DNA from: Gracilibacillus lacisalsi DSM 19029
GTDB lineage: Bacteria > Bacillota > Bacilli > Bacillales > Amphibacillaceae
NCBI RefSeq assembly: GCF_000377765.1
Contig: NZ_KB898672.1
Span: 1 to 64,000, forward strand
DNA length: 64,000 nucleotides
Direction of reading: 5' to 3'
The notes beneath the pieces are model-generated. The model saw only the letters and a list, made by a program, of their open reading frames with translations, searched no databases and was not told the DNA's origin. The position numbers and the translations under genes were made by a program. Position 1 is the first letter of the stretch; the number at the start of each line of letters is the position of its first letter. Shown piece after piece: positions 35,063 to 45,550 of the stretch.

Positions 35063-35994
35063 TAGTCCTTCCCTCCTGTAATACGGATTCTTGGATCTAT
35101 CATTCCATACAGTAAATCGACAATTAAAATGACCAAGATAAATAATACCGAAAACAGCATGGTTGTCCCCATAATAACAGGATAATCATTAACACTAATC
35201 GAACGTACAAATTGTTCACCAATCCCCGGTACAGCAAAAATTTGTTCAATCACTAATGTACCTGTCATTAAACTAACGGTTATGGGGCCCAATACCGTAA
35301 TAACAGGTATTAAGGCATTTCGCAATGCATGTTTAAACATAATACTTGAATTTGAAACACCTTTTGCTCGTGCCAATTCAATATAATCAGACCCTAATAC
35401 TTCAAGCATTTCGGTTCGCATGAAACGTGCACAGATCGCCATAGGAAATATCAGCAGCGATATCGTAGGTAGTACCGTATAAATCGGTCCTTCCCAAAAA
35501 GAGGGCGGGAAAATTCTCCATTGTACTGCAAAGTAATATTGCAAGAGCCCTGCGAATACAAATGATGGTATGGATATCCCGATAACAGCTAAAACATTGG
35601 AAGAGTAATCTACCCAAGTATTATGTCTAATCGCAGCGATCATCCCTAAAATAATTCCTAATATAGAACCAATAATTAAAGCTTGTGCACCTAAATGTGC
35701 TGATGGACCAATTCGATCCAGTATTATGTCTGTTACCGACCGATTATCATATTGAAACGACACGCCTAAATCACCTTGTACCATTCCAAGCATGTATTTG
35801 GCATACTGTACAGGTACAGGATCATTTAATCCGTATTCCTCTAGTAATATTTGCTCCTGAGCTTCTGTCATTTTGCCGCCAAGTTCGTTAAACGGAGAAC
35901 CAGGAAGTAATTGCATAAGAAAGAACGTCGCTGTTGCAATAACAAACAATGTAATAAACATGTAAACCAGTCGTTGTAAAATATATTTGGCCAA
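35062..35994 (-). CDS. oppB: oligopeptide ABC transporter permease OppB
   Basis: 310 residues, six membrane helices. N-terminal LQRLVYMFITLFVIATATFFLMQLLPGSPF is the OppB/DppB signature; the EAA loop is DYIELARAKGVSNSSIMFKHALRNALIPV. Start: the GTG at 36003 overlaps AGGAGG, while the TTG at 35994 is 8 nt from it and gives MAKYILQRLVYM, matching OppB starts. It forms the membrane channel with OppC. Upstream, 36004-36175, separates it from oppA and may hold a processing site or partial terminator; I see no strong hairpin there. Confidence 0.95.
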   Translation of the reverse strand: MAKYILQRLVYMFITLFVIATATFFLMQLLPGSPFNELGGKMTEAQEQILLEEYGLNDPVPVQYAKYMLGMVQGDLGVSFQYDNRSVTDIILDRIGPSAHLGAQALIIGSILGIILGMIAAIRHNTWVDYSSNVLAVIGISIPSFVFAGLLQYYFAVQWRIFPPSFWEGPIYTVLPTISLLIFPMAICARFMRTEMLEVLGSDYIELARAKGVSNSSIMFKHALRNALIPVITVLGPITVSLMTGTLVIEQIFAVPGIGEQFVRSISVNDYPVIMGTTMLFSVLFILVILIVDLLYGMIDPRIRITGGKD

Positions 35995-36175
35995 TGCTTC
36001 CACCTCCTATATCATAAGTTCACCTTATTCTTAGTTTTATACGTTGAACATGGATGTGTAAAAAAGAGCATAGCTCAGGCAAACCTAGGCTATCCCCTCC
36101 TTTACCTTGCTATACTATAAAATATGACTATGAACAGTGAGGATTTTGTCCCCCACTGTTCATCAGTCTTAAATG

Positions 36176-37912
36176 TTACTTAACAATATCCACATATTTA
36201 AAGCTATAGTCGTTACCGAATGGGTTTAATGATTCCATACCTTTTAGATAATCTTTAGCAAGTACAGAAGTTTTACGCTGCATAATTGGTCCAATAGCTG
36301 CTTCTTCTAACGCAATTTTTTCTGCGTCTTGCATTGCTTCGAATCGTTCTACAGGGCTTGTTGCTAGCTCTCCTTTTGCTGCTTCTACAAGTGCATCATA
36401 CTCTTCGTTAGAATATCCAATATCGTTATTTTCTCCATCTGTTATCCAAAGATCTACGAAGGAAATAGCATCCTTATAGTCAGGACCCCAACCGGATACT
36501 GCTAATTCATAATCTTGTTCACGCATTATTTCTAATTGCTGTGCCCATGGAACATTGTTCGCTTCAATCGTTAAGCCTTCTAAATTAGTTTCTAATTCTG
36601 TTTTCATGAATTCACTAATATTTTTAGCGACATCACTGTCCCCACTTAAGAAGGATAAAGTCACTTCGTCAAACCCTAGTTCTTCTTTTGCGGCTTCCCA
36701 AAACTCCTGTGCAGCTTCCACATCATAGGCTAAAACATCACTACCTGTTTGGAAATCTTCTCCTGTTTCTGGATGCTCAACAAAGCCTTCCGGAACAAAG
36801 AAATTAACTGGTGTTGAATCATTACCATAAACCACATCAATATACGCTTGTTTATCAAATGCTTTAGCTAATGCTTTTCTAAAGTTAAGATTTTGCATAT
36901 ATTCGCTCGCTGTTTCTGAATCTTGATTAAACTTCAACCAGAAGACACTCGTTTCCGTAAGAGAAAGAAATTCTGGACTTGTTTGATTATCTTGTACCTG
37001 TGCACCTGACAAGGTAACACGGTCTAATTCACCTACTTCATAGTTTGAAAGTGCTGTATCTGCATCTTTAATTACTTTTACTGAAATACCGTCTAATGCC
37101 ACATTTTCTGCATCCCAATAAGTTTCATTTTTCTCTAATTCCCAACCTGCTTCAGCCTCCCATTCTGTCATCTTAAATGGACCGTTTGACAGAATACTAT
37201 CAGGGGACAGAGCGAAGTCATCACCTTGTTCCTCAACAAATTCTTGATTCATCGGTAAAAATGTTTGAAAAGCGGCATATGATTCGAAATAAGGTACCGG
37301 TTTTTCTAATTCAACTACAAATGTATAATCATCTGGAGCACTTACACCTAATTCTGATGGGTCTAATGGTTCTACATCAGACTCATCATCTTCTGTTACA
37401 TAGATTTCAGCAGCGTTTTTCACTTTACCATTCATTAAGTAATTAGCGTAAAATGAACCGTTGTTCGGATCAATAGCACGTTGCCATCCGTAAACGAAAT
37501 CGTGTGCAGTGACTGGATCTCCGTTTTCCCATTGTGCATCTTCACGTAAGTGGAAAGTATACGTTAATCCATCTTCACTTATTTCTGTTTCATCTTTTTT
37601 GGCGATACCGGAAACTATTTCACCCTCAGGCGCCAGACGATACAAACCTTCATACACGGTATCTGTGTATTGAAAGGATACATTATCCTCCGCAAGAATC
37701 GGATCCATAGTAGGAATATCTGAAGTAGATGCAATTCGCAGAACTTTTTCGCCTTCTTCCCCATCGCTTTCACTTTCACCATCTGTTTCATTTTCTTCCA
37801 CATTGTCCGTGTCCGTATCGTCTTCTTCTGCACTATCTTCAAAGGAACACGCAGCTAGTACTAATCCAAGAACAAGTGCTAACACTAACAACCACCATTT
37901 GTTACCTCTCAT
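36176..37912 (-). CDS. oppA: oligopeptide-binding lipoprotein OppA
   Basis: 578 residues. Lipoprotein signal WWLLVLALVLGLVLAAC with the modified Cys at residue 22, then an acidic linker rich in D and E (EEDDTDTDNVEENETDGESESDGEE), suited to a halotolerant host. The solute-binding SBP_bac_5 fold follows (LRIASTSDIPTMDPILAEDNVSFQYTDTVYEGL; LTYTFHLREDAQWENGDPVTAHDFVYGWQRAI). It captures peptides outside the cell, including signalling peptides in competent and sporulating Bacilli. The ATG at 37912 follows AGGGGG; the frame start at 37945 is rejected. First gene of the opp operon. Confidence 0.96.
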   Translation of the reverse strand: MRGNKWWLLVLALVLGLVLAACSFEDSAEEDDTDTDNVEENETDGESESDGEEGEKVLRIASTSDIPTMDPILAEDNVSFQYTDTVYEGLYRLAPEGEIVSGIAKKDETEISEDGLTYTFHLREDAQWENGDPVTAHDFVYGWQRAIDPNNGSFYANYLMNGKVKNAAEIYVTEDDESDVEPLDPSELGVSAPDDYTFVVELEKPVPYFESYAAFQTFLPMNQEFVEEQGDDFALSPDSILSNGPFKMTEWEAEAGWELEKNETYWDAENVALDGISVKVIKDADTALSNYEVGELDRVTLSGAQVQDNQTSPEFLSLTETSVFWLKFNQDSETASEYMQNLNFRKALAKAFDKQAYIDVVYGNDSTPVNFFVPEGFVEHPETGEDFQTGSDVLAYDVEAAQEFWEAAKEELGFDEVTLSFLSGDSDVAKNISEFMKTELETNLEGLTIEANNVPWAQQLEIMREQDYELAVSGWGPDYKDAISFVDLWITDGENNDIGYSNEEYDALVEAAKGELATSPVERFEAMQDAEKIALEEAAIGPIMQRKTSVLAKDYLKGMESLNPFGNDYSFKYVDIVK

Positions 37913-38074
37913 TTCAATACCCCCTATATATTTTTTATAAAACATTAAAACTTATACTCTTGAATACTGAGAATCCACTAATATTAGCTGTAATCTGTCA
38001 ATTATGGTTCTTAAGAATATTGCTAATCTGAAGCAAATATCTCATAATTAAAATAGGAAAGGAGACAATTTCTC

Positions 38075-38440
38075 ATGAAAAAATGGCTCCAGCATGTAAC
38101 TCTAATATTTGCACATTGTTTAGTATGTCTACTATTAGTCATATTATTTACACGTCATGCTTCATTACTGGACTACATCAATATTACTTTTTATATCGGG
38201 ACATTTTATATAATGATAGGACTATTACTTTATGTAATATCAAGGAAATTCTTTGATATTACAGCTCTTAGTTTTAGAAAAGTGTTTACTAGAGTGAACA
38301 ATGAGAAAAAATGGCACAGCAGCTTTGAAGAACATCCATTACCTTCTGACAGAGTCAATACGAATTGGGTCACTTTCTTTATTATTCAAGGAGGGGCTCT
38401 ATTAGGAATTATGCTAATATTAATTATATTTTATTATTAG
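38075..38440 (+). CDS. DUF3899 membrane protein
   Basis: 121 residues with three hydrophobic segments (VTLIFAHCLVCLLLVILFT, ITFYIGTFYIMIGLLLYVI, WVTFFIIQGGALLGIMLILIIFYY). Between the second and third is a conserved DUF3899-like loop (ALSFRKVFTRVNNEKKW...EEHPLPSDRVN). Function unknown. It is divergent from oppA with a 160-bp gap. The ATG at 38075 has AGGAAAGGAG upstream. Confidence 0.78.
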   Translation: MKKWLQHVTLIFAHCLVCLLLVILFTRHASLLDYINITFYIGTFYIMIGLLLYVISRKFFDITALSFRKVFTRVNNEKKWHSSFEEHPLPSDRVNTNWVTFFIIQGGALLGIMLILIIFYY

Positions 38441-38747
38441 ATTTTAAAAGTATGTTAATTTCTAATAATTTTTGTAAAAATAACAATGGGGAAGAATATT
38501 TACGATGGAATATAAATTTTACATGTACACAGTGAAGGGAGTAGTTTTGCTAAATTTCACTCAAGAAAAATCTTTGTATTTTTTAACTCTATGTTAAAGA
38601 ATAATTAAAACAACACACACCGTCTAAATAGCTAATGACTACAAATAGATCAGTCGAAATCTAACAATAAATCAATGAACATTTATTTCATTTTACTAAT
38701 ATCCACTGATTTCTTACATAAAAATGTCAGATAATCTTACGTTTTTT
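38441..38747. other. intergenic stretch without recognisable features
   Basis: About 300 bp of AT-rich DNA after the DUF3899 gene. No open frame with a ribosome binding site, no strong hairpin and no copy of the local repeat families was seen. Confidence 0.5.
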
Positions 38748-38795
38748 TCAAAATAACTATTTCGTTTAATATGGTCATTGCACTAATTTTATACT
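38748..38795 (+). repeat. S segment, copy S1 (left flank of composite module 1)
   Basis: 48 bp beginning TCAAAATAACTATTTCG, identical to 39412-39459 at 43 of 48 positions in direct orientation. The two copies flank the R3/T2/T3 block. Confidence 0.8.
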
Positions 38796-38804
38796 CTCCA
38801 TATA

Positions 38805-38980
38805 TAAGAAAAGCGCAGAGTGCCCGATTAGAAACGTAGCGACTGGAACGAATTAACTGAGATAAAGGAATCACGGTGAGTTTACGAACCGATGATGACT
38901 TATCGTAGGGCAATTTCGTGAAGTCGCTACGTTTCTGGGCGCTCGAAGCTAGACATCTGCGCAAAATTTATACTTTCTTA
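38805..38980 (+). repeat. R-family dispersed repeat, copy R3
   Basis: Begins TAAGAAAAGCGCAGAGTGCC and ends TTTATACTTTCTTA. It folds back through a perfect 14-bp stem, AGAAACGTAGCGAC (38830-38843) with 38923-38936. GCGCAGA recurs inverted at the other end. No coding potential. Confidence 0.85.
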
Positions 38981-38987
38981 TCATACA

Positions 38988-39013
38988 AGAAAAACTGAGC
39001 AAAATTTGCTCAG
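38988..39013. repeat. AAGAAAAAC-plus-hairpin unit (copy 2)
   Basis: AAGAAAAA then CTGAGCAAA (38995-39003) paired with TTTGCTCAG (39005-39013). The leader is the same as at 27489 and 43731, but the stem sequence differs. Confidence 0.6.
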
Positions 39014-39057
39014 CCCTTATGACTAAAAAGCTAAAGGTTTACCATTTCTCTAGCATC

Positions 39058-39150
39058 CATTTTGAAATATTTGAACTGCCTTATCACCACTCCGGGCTGC
39101 CCACTTTCCTTTCCGTGGGGGGTGGCCTTCGCTAAGTTCTGCTCTACAAC
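39058..39150. repeat. T-family repeat, copy T2 (internally deleted)
   Basis: CACTCCGGGCTGCCCACTTT, CCTTTCCGTGGGG, then directly GGTGGCCTTCGCTAAG and GCTCTACAAC. This is the left arm joined to the far end of the right arm, without the inner hairpin present in T1 and T4. Confidence 0.7.
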
Positions 39151-39239
39151 TCTAGCATGAAGTAACATTGCTGCTTTTATACTTATGGATAGCGACTCTT
39201 GCTCTTATCTATTTTATAAAATTCAACCTATTACTTCTG

Positions 39240-39411
39240 ACTAGAATTGTTGCACATTCTCATAGCGGAGACTAATTACGTAGACTCCTGCGGGAATAGC
39301 GCGAGCCGAAAATCCACTTTGCAAAATGTTTTTCTTTGCAAAGTTAGTTGAGGCCGTGCCCGCGGAAAGCGAAGTAATTAGTCGGAGCGTTGGCAAACAC
39401 ACATAAAATAG
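39240..39411. repeat. T-family stem-loop repeat, copy T3 (forward orientation)
   Basis: Outer stem ACTAATTAC (39271-39279) with 39374-39382; inner stem ACTTTGCAAA (39316-39325) with 39335-39344, both perfect. Conserved parts: GACTCCTGCGGGAA on the left and CCCGCGGAAAGCGAAG on the right. The stem sequences are unlike those of T1, T4 and T5 but pair equally well. Confidence 0.85.
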
Positions 39412-39459
39412 TCAAAATAACTACTTCGTTTAATACGGTCATTGCGCTGATTATATACT
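39412..39459 (+). repeat. S segment, copy S2 (right flank of composite module 1)
   Basis: 48 bp, 43 of 48 identical to S1 at 38748-38795, in direct orientation. A more diverged relative may be at 44193-44245. Confidence 0.8.
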
Positions 39460-39475
39460 TTCGTGTCCTAAAATA

Positions 39476-39502
39476 AAAGCCTTGGAGGGGATCCAAGGCT
39501 TT
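39476..39502 (-). terminator. terminator of the aldehyde dehydrogenase gene
   Basis: Perfect 11-bp stem AAAGCCTTGGA/TCCAAGGCTTT (39476-39486, 39492-39502) downstream of the minus-strand gene, followed by TTTATTTT on that strand. Confidence 0.85.
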
Positions 39503-39544
39503 AAAATAGTATTTCATAAAAACAAGCAAAGATGATCTAGCGAT

Positions 39545-41023
39545 TTATTCAGGAATGTAAGGTAAATCTCGATTTTTAGGAACGTTAATCACATGTGTAT
39601 CGGTATATGCGAGAATTCCTTCTTTACCATATTCACGTCCTATTCCTGATTGTTTCACTCCACCAAATGGGAAGCGGACATCAAGTCCTTGAACGGCTGC
39701 CGTATTAATCATGGTAGTACCTGCCTGAATATGCTTTGCAACATCTATGGCATGCTCTTCTTTCCCCCAAACAGAACTTGTTAAGCCAAAAATACTGTCA
39801 TTGGCAAGTTCTATTGCATGCTGATCATTTTCAAAAGGTAAGATCGGTACGGTTGGCCCAAACTGTTCTTCGACAACGATGGGATCGTTTTGATCTGCAC
39901 CTAAAACGACTGTAGGCTGCATGAAATAACCTTCTTCAAATAATTCCTGATCAAGGATCGTACCTAATTTCACTATCTTAGCTCCCTTGCTTTCAGCATC
40001 GTCCACTAAGCTTTGAACATATTCTGCTTGCTTTTGGTTATTAACCGGACCCACCGTTACATTATTATCAAAAGGATCTCCAACCCTTATCCACTTATTA
40101 GCCGCTTCTATATACTTTTCAACAAACTGATCATAAATCGATTGGTCCACATAAACTCTTTTCGCAATCATGCAAATTTGGCCAGCAGTAAGGAAATTAG
40201 AAATAACTAATCGTCGCATTGCTCTTGCATCATTTATATCAAAATCACTTAAGACAATGGCTGCATCATTTCCTCCTAATTCTAATGTCATATGTTTAAT
40301 AGTGTCCGCTGCTGCCTTCATGATGTGTTTGGCTGTTTCCGTTCCTCCAGTAAAGGCAATCTTTGCGATTTTAGGGTTGGATGTTAATTCAACACCGACA
40401 TCCGCTTCCCCGTGCACCATGTTTAAAACTCCGGGCGGGAATTCGTCTGCAATGATTTCAACAACTCTACTAACGGCAAGCGGTGCTAAAGGACTTGGTT
40501 TTAAAACCATCGTGTTTCCAGCCAATAAAGCTGGTGCTATCTTAATAGTAGAAAGGGAGATCGGATAATTCCAAGGTGTGATTGCAGATACAACACCGAT
40601 AGCATCTTTTGCAATAATCGTCTTACCGTTATCGTGTTCTTGCACCTCGTTTTTTAATACTTCTTTGACATTATCACATGCATATTCCATCCACATCAGT
40701 GAAACACCAATTTCACCTTCAGAATCATAGAGTGCTTTACCATGCTCACGTGATAACAATTTTGCAATTTCAGGTGTGTTATCTTTAATTTTCTGAATCG
40801 CCCTTCTCATACGTTCAACCCGATCATCAATAGACGATTCTCTCCAAGTTATAAAGGTCTCGTGTGCTACATCAATAGCTTTGATAGTATCTTCCACTGT
40901 ATTAACTGGTGCATACCCTACAATTTCATTCGGATGTGTAGGATTTTCTCGTGGCTCCTGTTTCTCCGCCTTATACTTTTCTCCATTAATAATAGCATCT
41001 ATTATAATCTCTTTTTCAGCCAT
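39545..41023 (-). CDS. NAD(P)-dependent aldehyde dehydrogenase (succinate-semialdehyde-dehydrogenase-like)
   Basis: 492 residues, full length for the ALDH superfamily. Cofactor site ITPWNYPISLSTIKIAPALLAGNTMVLKPS; general base Glu in HMTLELGGNDAAIVL; catalytic Cys in TAGQICMIAKRVYV; FGPTVPILPF and FPFGGVKQSGIGREYG near the end. It is closest in style to GabD/YneI-type enzymes, but the aldehyde is not certain. The ATG at 41023 follows AAAGGAG; the short upstream extension is rejected. It sits between opp and trpS next to repeat modules; I do not recall it there in B. subtilis, so it is probably a lineage-specific insertion. Confidence 0.9.
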   Translation of the reverse strand: MAEKEIIIDAIINGEKYKAEKQEPRENPTHPNEIVGYAPVNTVEDTIKAIDVAHETFITWRESSIDDRVERMRRAIQKIKDNTPEIAKLLSREHGKALYDSEGEIGVSLMWMEYACDNVKEVLKNEVQEHDNGKTIIAKDAIGVVSAITPWNYPISLSTIKIAPALLAGNTMVLKPSPLAPLAVSRVVEIIADEFPPGVLNMVHGEADVGVELTSNPKIAKIAFTGGTETAKHIMKAAADTIKHMTLELGGNDAAIVLSDFDINDARAMRRLVISNFLTAGQICMIAKRVYVDQSIYDQFVEKYIEAANKWIRVGDPFDNNVTVGPVNNQKQAEYVQSLVDDAESKGAKIVKLGTILDQELFEEGYFMQPTVVLGADQNDPIVVEEQFGPTVPILPFENDQHAIELANDSIFGLTSSVWGKEEHAIDVAKHIQAGTTMINTAAVQGLDVRFPFGGVKQSGIGREYGKEGILAYTDTHVINVPKNRDLPYIPE

Positions 41024-41271
41024 AGATTTTACTCCTTTCATGTTGAAATCTTGTTATAGTTATTCCCCGTAATTCATAGAATCATGCATCGTATGATTAT
41101 TCCATTAAGCAATCTTTCAACTTTGCCCTACAAGTGTTATGATAAAAGTGAATATGTTAATAAGAGAAATTATTTCTTACATGTGATAAAATCAATTACG
41201 TATATCTCGAAATAAATGTAATCATGAATAATGGAATCGTAAAAAATATACATACAGATTTATAGAGGTGA

Positions 41272-42276
<1,005 letters not shown>

Positions 42277-42308
42277 GAAAAGACATCCCTGCTTCTATGC
42301 CGGCATAT

Positions 42309-42344
42309 AAAAACCTTGGAGACCCTAACAGCTCCAAGGTTTTT
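42309..42344. terminator. bidirectional terminator between trpS and yjbA
   Basis: Perfect 13-bp stem AAAAACCTTGGAG/CTCCAAGGTTTTT (42309-42321, 42332-42344) between convergent genes. Confidence 0.92.
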
Positions 42345-42351
42345 AAAGTAT

Positions 42352-43110
42352 TTAAGAACGTAATGATTTAGTTGAATATGGTTGGTGCTCCCGCTCCCAT
42401 ATGTCTTCATAAAAAGCTTGACCTTTAATAATTTGCTTGCAAAAAACTTCATGTTTTGTACTCCACCCGGTCACTAAATCGTTGTAAAGCTTTTCCCATG
42501 CTTCATTAAACGTCATTCTTTTAATGGAGTGATATTGCTCTGGGGCCCATTCTGTTAACCAGTATCTTACTTCTTCCAGACAATGAGCGACTTCTAACTG
42601 ATCCAAAGCAATCATTAACAATTGTTTTAATTGACGCTCTCTTCTCGTCAAACCCACCATATATTCTGGCGGTAATGATAAAATGTGAAATTCTTTATCT
42701 GTATGGTCAGCTATTGAATATGTCTTGGCGGTTCGTCCCTCAATCAGATCAAACACTAACCGCTCCTGACGTGGGATTAGTCTGCTTTTTCGAATCGGTA
42801 TATGATATCCCATCGTATCAAACGCTAGAATCGATGAACCGTTCGTGATCACGCAAGCATAATCAAGCTGTTGCCGTTCTTGATTTTTGCGAATGTACGC
42901 ACGTTGATAAATTTGATCTAACATTGATTGAGGTATATCTTGCAAATCGTTTTCAATGTATTGAAAGGTTTTGTCATCGATGAAGAGTATCGGAGCTTGA
43001 TCTAGAATTTCAATACCGTCTGATTTTCTCCATTCATGGAAGGGACATACATTATAGCCGTTTTCTTCTCCTTCAAACCAATTGACCCATACATCATGTA
43101 AATACAACAT
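42352..43110 (-). CDS. yjbA: YjbA family (UPF0736/DUF3603) protein
   Basis: 252 residues. It starts [29 protein letters not shown], as in B. subtilis YjbA, and keeps the [16 protein letters not shown] and [27 protein letters not shown] segments. Soluble, with no known function. Its position next to trpS is the same as in B. subtilis. The start at 43110 has GTGAGGG upstream; the GTG at 43125 is less suitable. Confidence 0.9.
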   Translation of the reverse strand: MLYLHDVWVNWFEGEENGYNVCPFHEWRKSDGIEILDQAPILFIDDKTFQYIENDLQDIPQSMLDQIYQRAYIRKNQERQQLDYACVITNGSSILAFDTMGYHIPIRKSRLIPRQERLVFDLIEGRTAKTYSIADHTDKEFHILSLPPEYMVGLTRRERQLKQLLMIALDQLEVAHCLEEVRYWLTEWAPEQYHSIKRMTFNEAWEKLYNDLVTGWSTKHEVFCKQIIKGQAFYEDIWEREHQPYSTKSLRS

Positions 43111-43188
43111 ATGACGAACCCTCACTTTGACTAATCTGTTTTATCAAACAGTATGACCAATACACGATAATTTATTCTTTTCTTGTTA

Positions 43189-43404
43189 TTATTTAACAGA
43201 AAATAGTGTCATCCTTTGAACAGATATCCCCATAAAAATAAGGCCAAGGAGGAAGAAATAACATTCAATTTTGGTTTGAACAATAGCAAGATAATCGAGA
43301 AAAGACAAACCAGCTGGTATAAAATTTAGATAAAGAATGATCGAAACGCCACCCGATATAGATAATCCAAATCCTACTAAAAAAAGCAACAGATAAATCA
43401 CCAC
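43189..43404 (-). CDS. small membrane protein, unknown function
   Basis: 71 residues with two hydrophobic segments (VIYLLLFLVGFGLSISGGVSIILYLNFI and CYFFLLGLIFMGISVQRM) separated by LSFLDYLAIVQTKIE. Start GTG at 43404 (or 43401) follows AAGGGGCGGG. It lies 79 bp upstream of yjbA on the same strand and may be co-transcribed. I do not recognise the family with confidence. Confidence 0.6.
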   Translation of the reverse strand: MVIYLLLFLVGFGLSISGGVSIILYLNFIPAGLSFLDYLAIVQTKIECYFFLLGLIFMGISVQRMTLFSVK

Positions 43405-43490
43405 AACCCGCCCCTTAACCGCTTTATACTAATTTATATGTACAAGCCTCTAAACTATGACAATAGGACGTATATTGGTTATGGACAGCA

Positions 43491-43724
43491 TAAGAAAAGC
43501 GCAGAGCGCCCGATTAGAAACGTAGCGACTGGAACGAATTAACTGAGATAAAGGAATCACGGTGAGTTTACGAGCCGATGATGACTTTCACCTAAAGGTA
43601 TAAGTGCGACTAAGCCTCTGGTTTCACCAATCGGCAAGTCTTCTTTATCGTAGGGCAATTCGTGAAGTCGCCTAGTTTCTGGGCGCTCGGAGCTAGACAT
43701 CTGCGCAAAATTTATACTTTCTTA
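43491..43724 (+). repeat. R-family dispersed repeat, copy R4 (longest)
   Basis: Same ends as R3 (TAAGAAAAGCGCAGAG...TTTATACTTTCTTA) but with an extra ~57 bp (about 43589-43645) between GATGATGACTT and ATCGTAGGG. The fragment R1 at 22772 resembles this long form at its CTTCTTTATCG junction. The copy lies upstream of the small gene at 43404 and adds no coding sequence. Confidence 0.85.
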
Positions 43725-43730
43725 TCTTAT

Positions 43731-43759
43731 AAGAAAAACCGGCAAACCCCACCCGGTCC
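43731..43759. repeat. AAGAAAAAC-plus-hairpin unit (copy 3)
   Basis: AAGAAAAACCGGCAAACCCC followed by ACCCGGTCC: a short CCGG/CCGG stem, preceding repeat T4. Confidence 0.55.
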
Positions 43760-43764
43760 TGTCC

Positions 43765-43955
43765 AAAGTAGTTATTTTGACATGAATAATAGGCGTAACA
43801 AACGCTACGGCTTGCCCACTTCGCTTTCCGTGGGGCGTGTGTCTTCAGCTAACTTTTGTAAAGAAGATCGCTTTACAAAACTGGATCTTCAGATCACGCT
43901 GATCCCACAGGAGTCGAAGTGGATGCCTACGCTCATTCATGCTCTACAATGAATG
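43765..43955. repeat. T-family stem-loop repeat, copy T4 (reverse orientation)
   Basis: Outer stem CCACTTCG (43816-43823) with 43915-43922; inner stem TTTTGTAAAG (43854-43863) with 43871-43880, both perfect. Conserved CTTTCCGTGGGG and CCCACAGGAGT as in T1. Its left flank GTAGTTATTTTGA is the reverse complement of the start of the S segment. Confidence 0.85.
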
Positions 43956-44014
43956 TACTCGCTGACATTCCAATTTTATTACACAGGTTAAGAAAGCTCG
44001 AGAAGTTAGCAGTC

Positions 44015-44200
44015 ACAATCGTTGTAGAACAGTTTCATAGCGGAGGCCGTCCACTTCCACTCCTACGGGATGATTTTCGACTAAGATCCACTTTGGTAAG
44101 CGCTCTTTGCTTACCAAAGTTAGCTTAGGCGAAAATCCCGTGGAAAGGGAAGTGGACAGCCGCAGCGATGGGTTCCTGTACAAGCTATTTCAAAATGGCT
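44015..44200. repeat. T-family stem-loop repeat, copy T5 (forward orientation)
   Basis: Outer stem GTCCACTTCC (44049-44058) with 44148-44157; inner stem ACTTTGGTAAGC (44090-44101) with 44109-44120, both perfect, plus CGGGAT...ATTTTC/GAAAATCCCG between them. The stem sequences again differ from the other copies but remain complementary. Confidence 0.85.
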
Positions 44201-44254
44201 ACTCTGCTTACAAATGCGTTGACATCGCGGGTTATATACTTCCTTATTAGTAAG

Positions 44255-44283
44255 AAAAGAGGACAGGTAATCCTGTCCTCTTT
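44255..44283 (-). terminator. terminator of fabH-fabF
   Basis: 10-bp stem AGAGGACAGG/CCTGTCCTCT (44258-44267, 44272-44281), with T residues on the minus strand, just after the fabF stop. Confidence 0.87.
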
Positions 44284-44291
44284 CATAGATA

Positions 44292-45530
44292 TTATTGATA
44301 TTTTTTGAATGCGAGTGTTACGTTATGACCGCCAAAACCTAATGAGTTACTAATGGCGATGTTGATATCTTTTTCGATCGCTTCGTTTGGTACATAGTTA
44401 AGATCACAAGCTTCATCTGGTGTTTCGTAATTAATCGTTGGTGGTAAAATACCATCTTGAAGTGCTTTGACACATGCAATCGATTCAATCGCACCAGCTG
44501 CTCCTAATAGATGTCCTGTCATGGATTTCGTCGAGGAAACATCCATCTTGTATGCATGGTCGTTGAAAACTGTTTTGATCGCTTGTGTTTCAAAGGAATC
44601 ATTGTACTCCGTACTTGTACCATGCGCATTGACATAGTCTACATCTTCAGGAGATATTTCTGCACTATCTAGCGCTTGCTGCATTGCGCGTGCTGCTCCT
44701 TCTCCTTCAGGTGCTGGTGATGTAATATGGTACGCATCACCAGACGCGCCATAACCTACAATTTCAGCATAAATGGTAGCGCCACGCTTTTTAGCAGATT
44801 CTAATGATTCCAGGATTAAAATACCCGCTCCTTCTCCCATGACAAATCCATCACGGTTTTTATCAAAAGGTCTACTTGCTGTGTTTGGATCTTCATTAAA
44901 AGACAATGCTTTTGCTGTTGAGAAGCCTGCAAAAGCCATTGGTGTTAATGGTGCCTCTGCTCCACCTGTGATCATGTAATCGGCATCCCCACGTTCGATA
45001 ACTTTAAAAGCGTCACCGATTGAATTTGCTCCTGATGCACAAGCAGTTACGGAACAGTTATTGATCCCTTTTGCACCTAGTTGAATCGACACTTGACCAG
45101 CAGCCATATCTGGAATTAGCATCGGTACGAAGAATGGACTAACCCGACGATAGCCTTTATCAACAAATTTTCTAAATTGCTCATCATACGTTGCCATTCC
45201 ACCAATACCAGAGCCAATCCATACACCTACACGGTTAGCAATATCATCCGTAATTTCTAGATTAGCATCTTCTACCGCCATTTTAGCGGCACCTACTGCG
45301 TATTGTGTAAATAAGTCCATGCGTTTTGAATCTTTTTTCTCCATATAATTGGTTGGGTCCCACTCTTTTACCTCACCAGCAACTTTTGCCGGAAAATCAT
45401 CTTTATTGACCTTTGTCACATAATCGATTCCCGAAGTCCCAGATTTTAAATGATCCCAAAATTGAGCGACAGTATTTCCTAATGGTGTCACGGCACCCAT
45501 ACCAGTAATAACCACTCGATTTTTACTCAT
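44292..45530 (-). CDS. fabF: 3-oxoacyl-[acyl-carrier-protein] synthase II
   Basis: 412 residues. KAS II landmarks: [14 protein letters not shown] at the N-terminus, active-site Cys in [18 protein letters not shown], the two histidines in [11 protein letters not shown] and [16 protein letters not shown], and [15 protein letters not shown] at the end. It elongates acyl-ACP with malonyl-ACP in fatty acid synthesis. ATG 45530 follows GGAGGAATCGAT. It is 20 bp downstream of fabH and co-transcribed, as in B. subtilis. Confidence 0.97.
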   Translation of the reverse strand: MSKNRVVITGMGAVTPLGNTVAQFWDHLKSGTSGIDYVTKVNKDDFPAKVAGEVKEWDPTNYMEKKDSKRMDLFTQYAVGAAKMAVEDANLEITDDIANRVGVWIGSGIGGMATYDEQFRKFVDKGYRRVSPFFVPMLIPDMAAGQVSIQLGAKGINNCSVTACASGANSIGDAFKVIERGDADYMITGGAEAPLTPMAFAGFSTAKALSFNEDPNTASRPFDKNRDGFVMGEGAGILILESLESAKKRGATIYAEIVGYGASGDAYHITSPAPEGEGAARAMQQALDSAEISPEDVDYVNAHGTSTEYNDSFETQAIKTVFNDHAYKMDVSSTKSMTGHLLGAAGAIESIACVKALQDGILPPTINYETPDEACDLNYVPNEAIEKDINIAISNSLGFGGHNVTLAFKKYQ

Positions 45531-45550
45531 ATCGATTCCTCCCTATTTTT

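Noticed and set aside
37999-38025. CodY box between oppA and the DUF3899 gene (AATATTCTTAAGAAC)
   Set aside because: About five mismatches to AATTTTCWGAAAATT, which is near chance in AT-rich DNA.
43662-44128. Two open frames across repeats R4, T4 and T5
   Set aside because: They follow repeat sequence, have no start signals and do not match each other in the equivalent copies.
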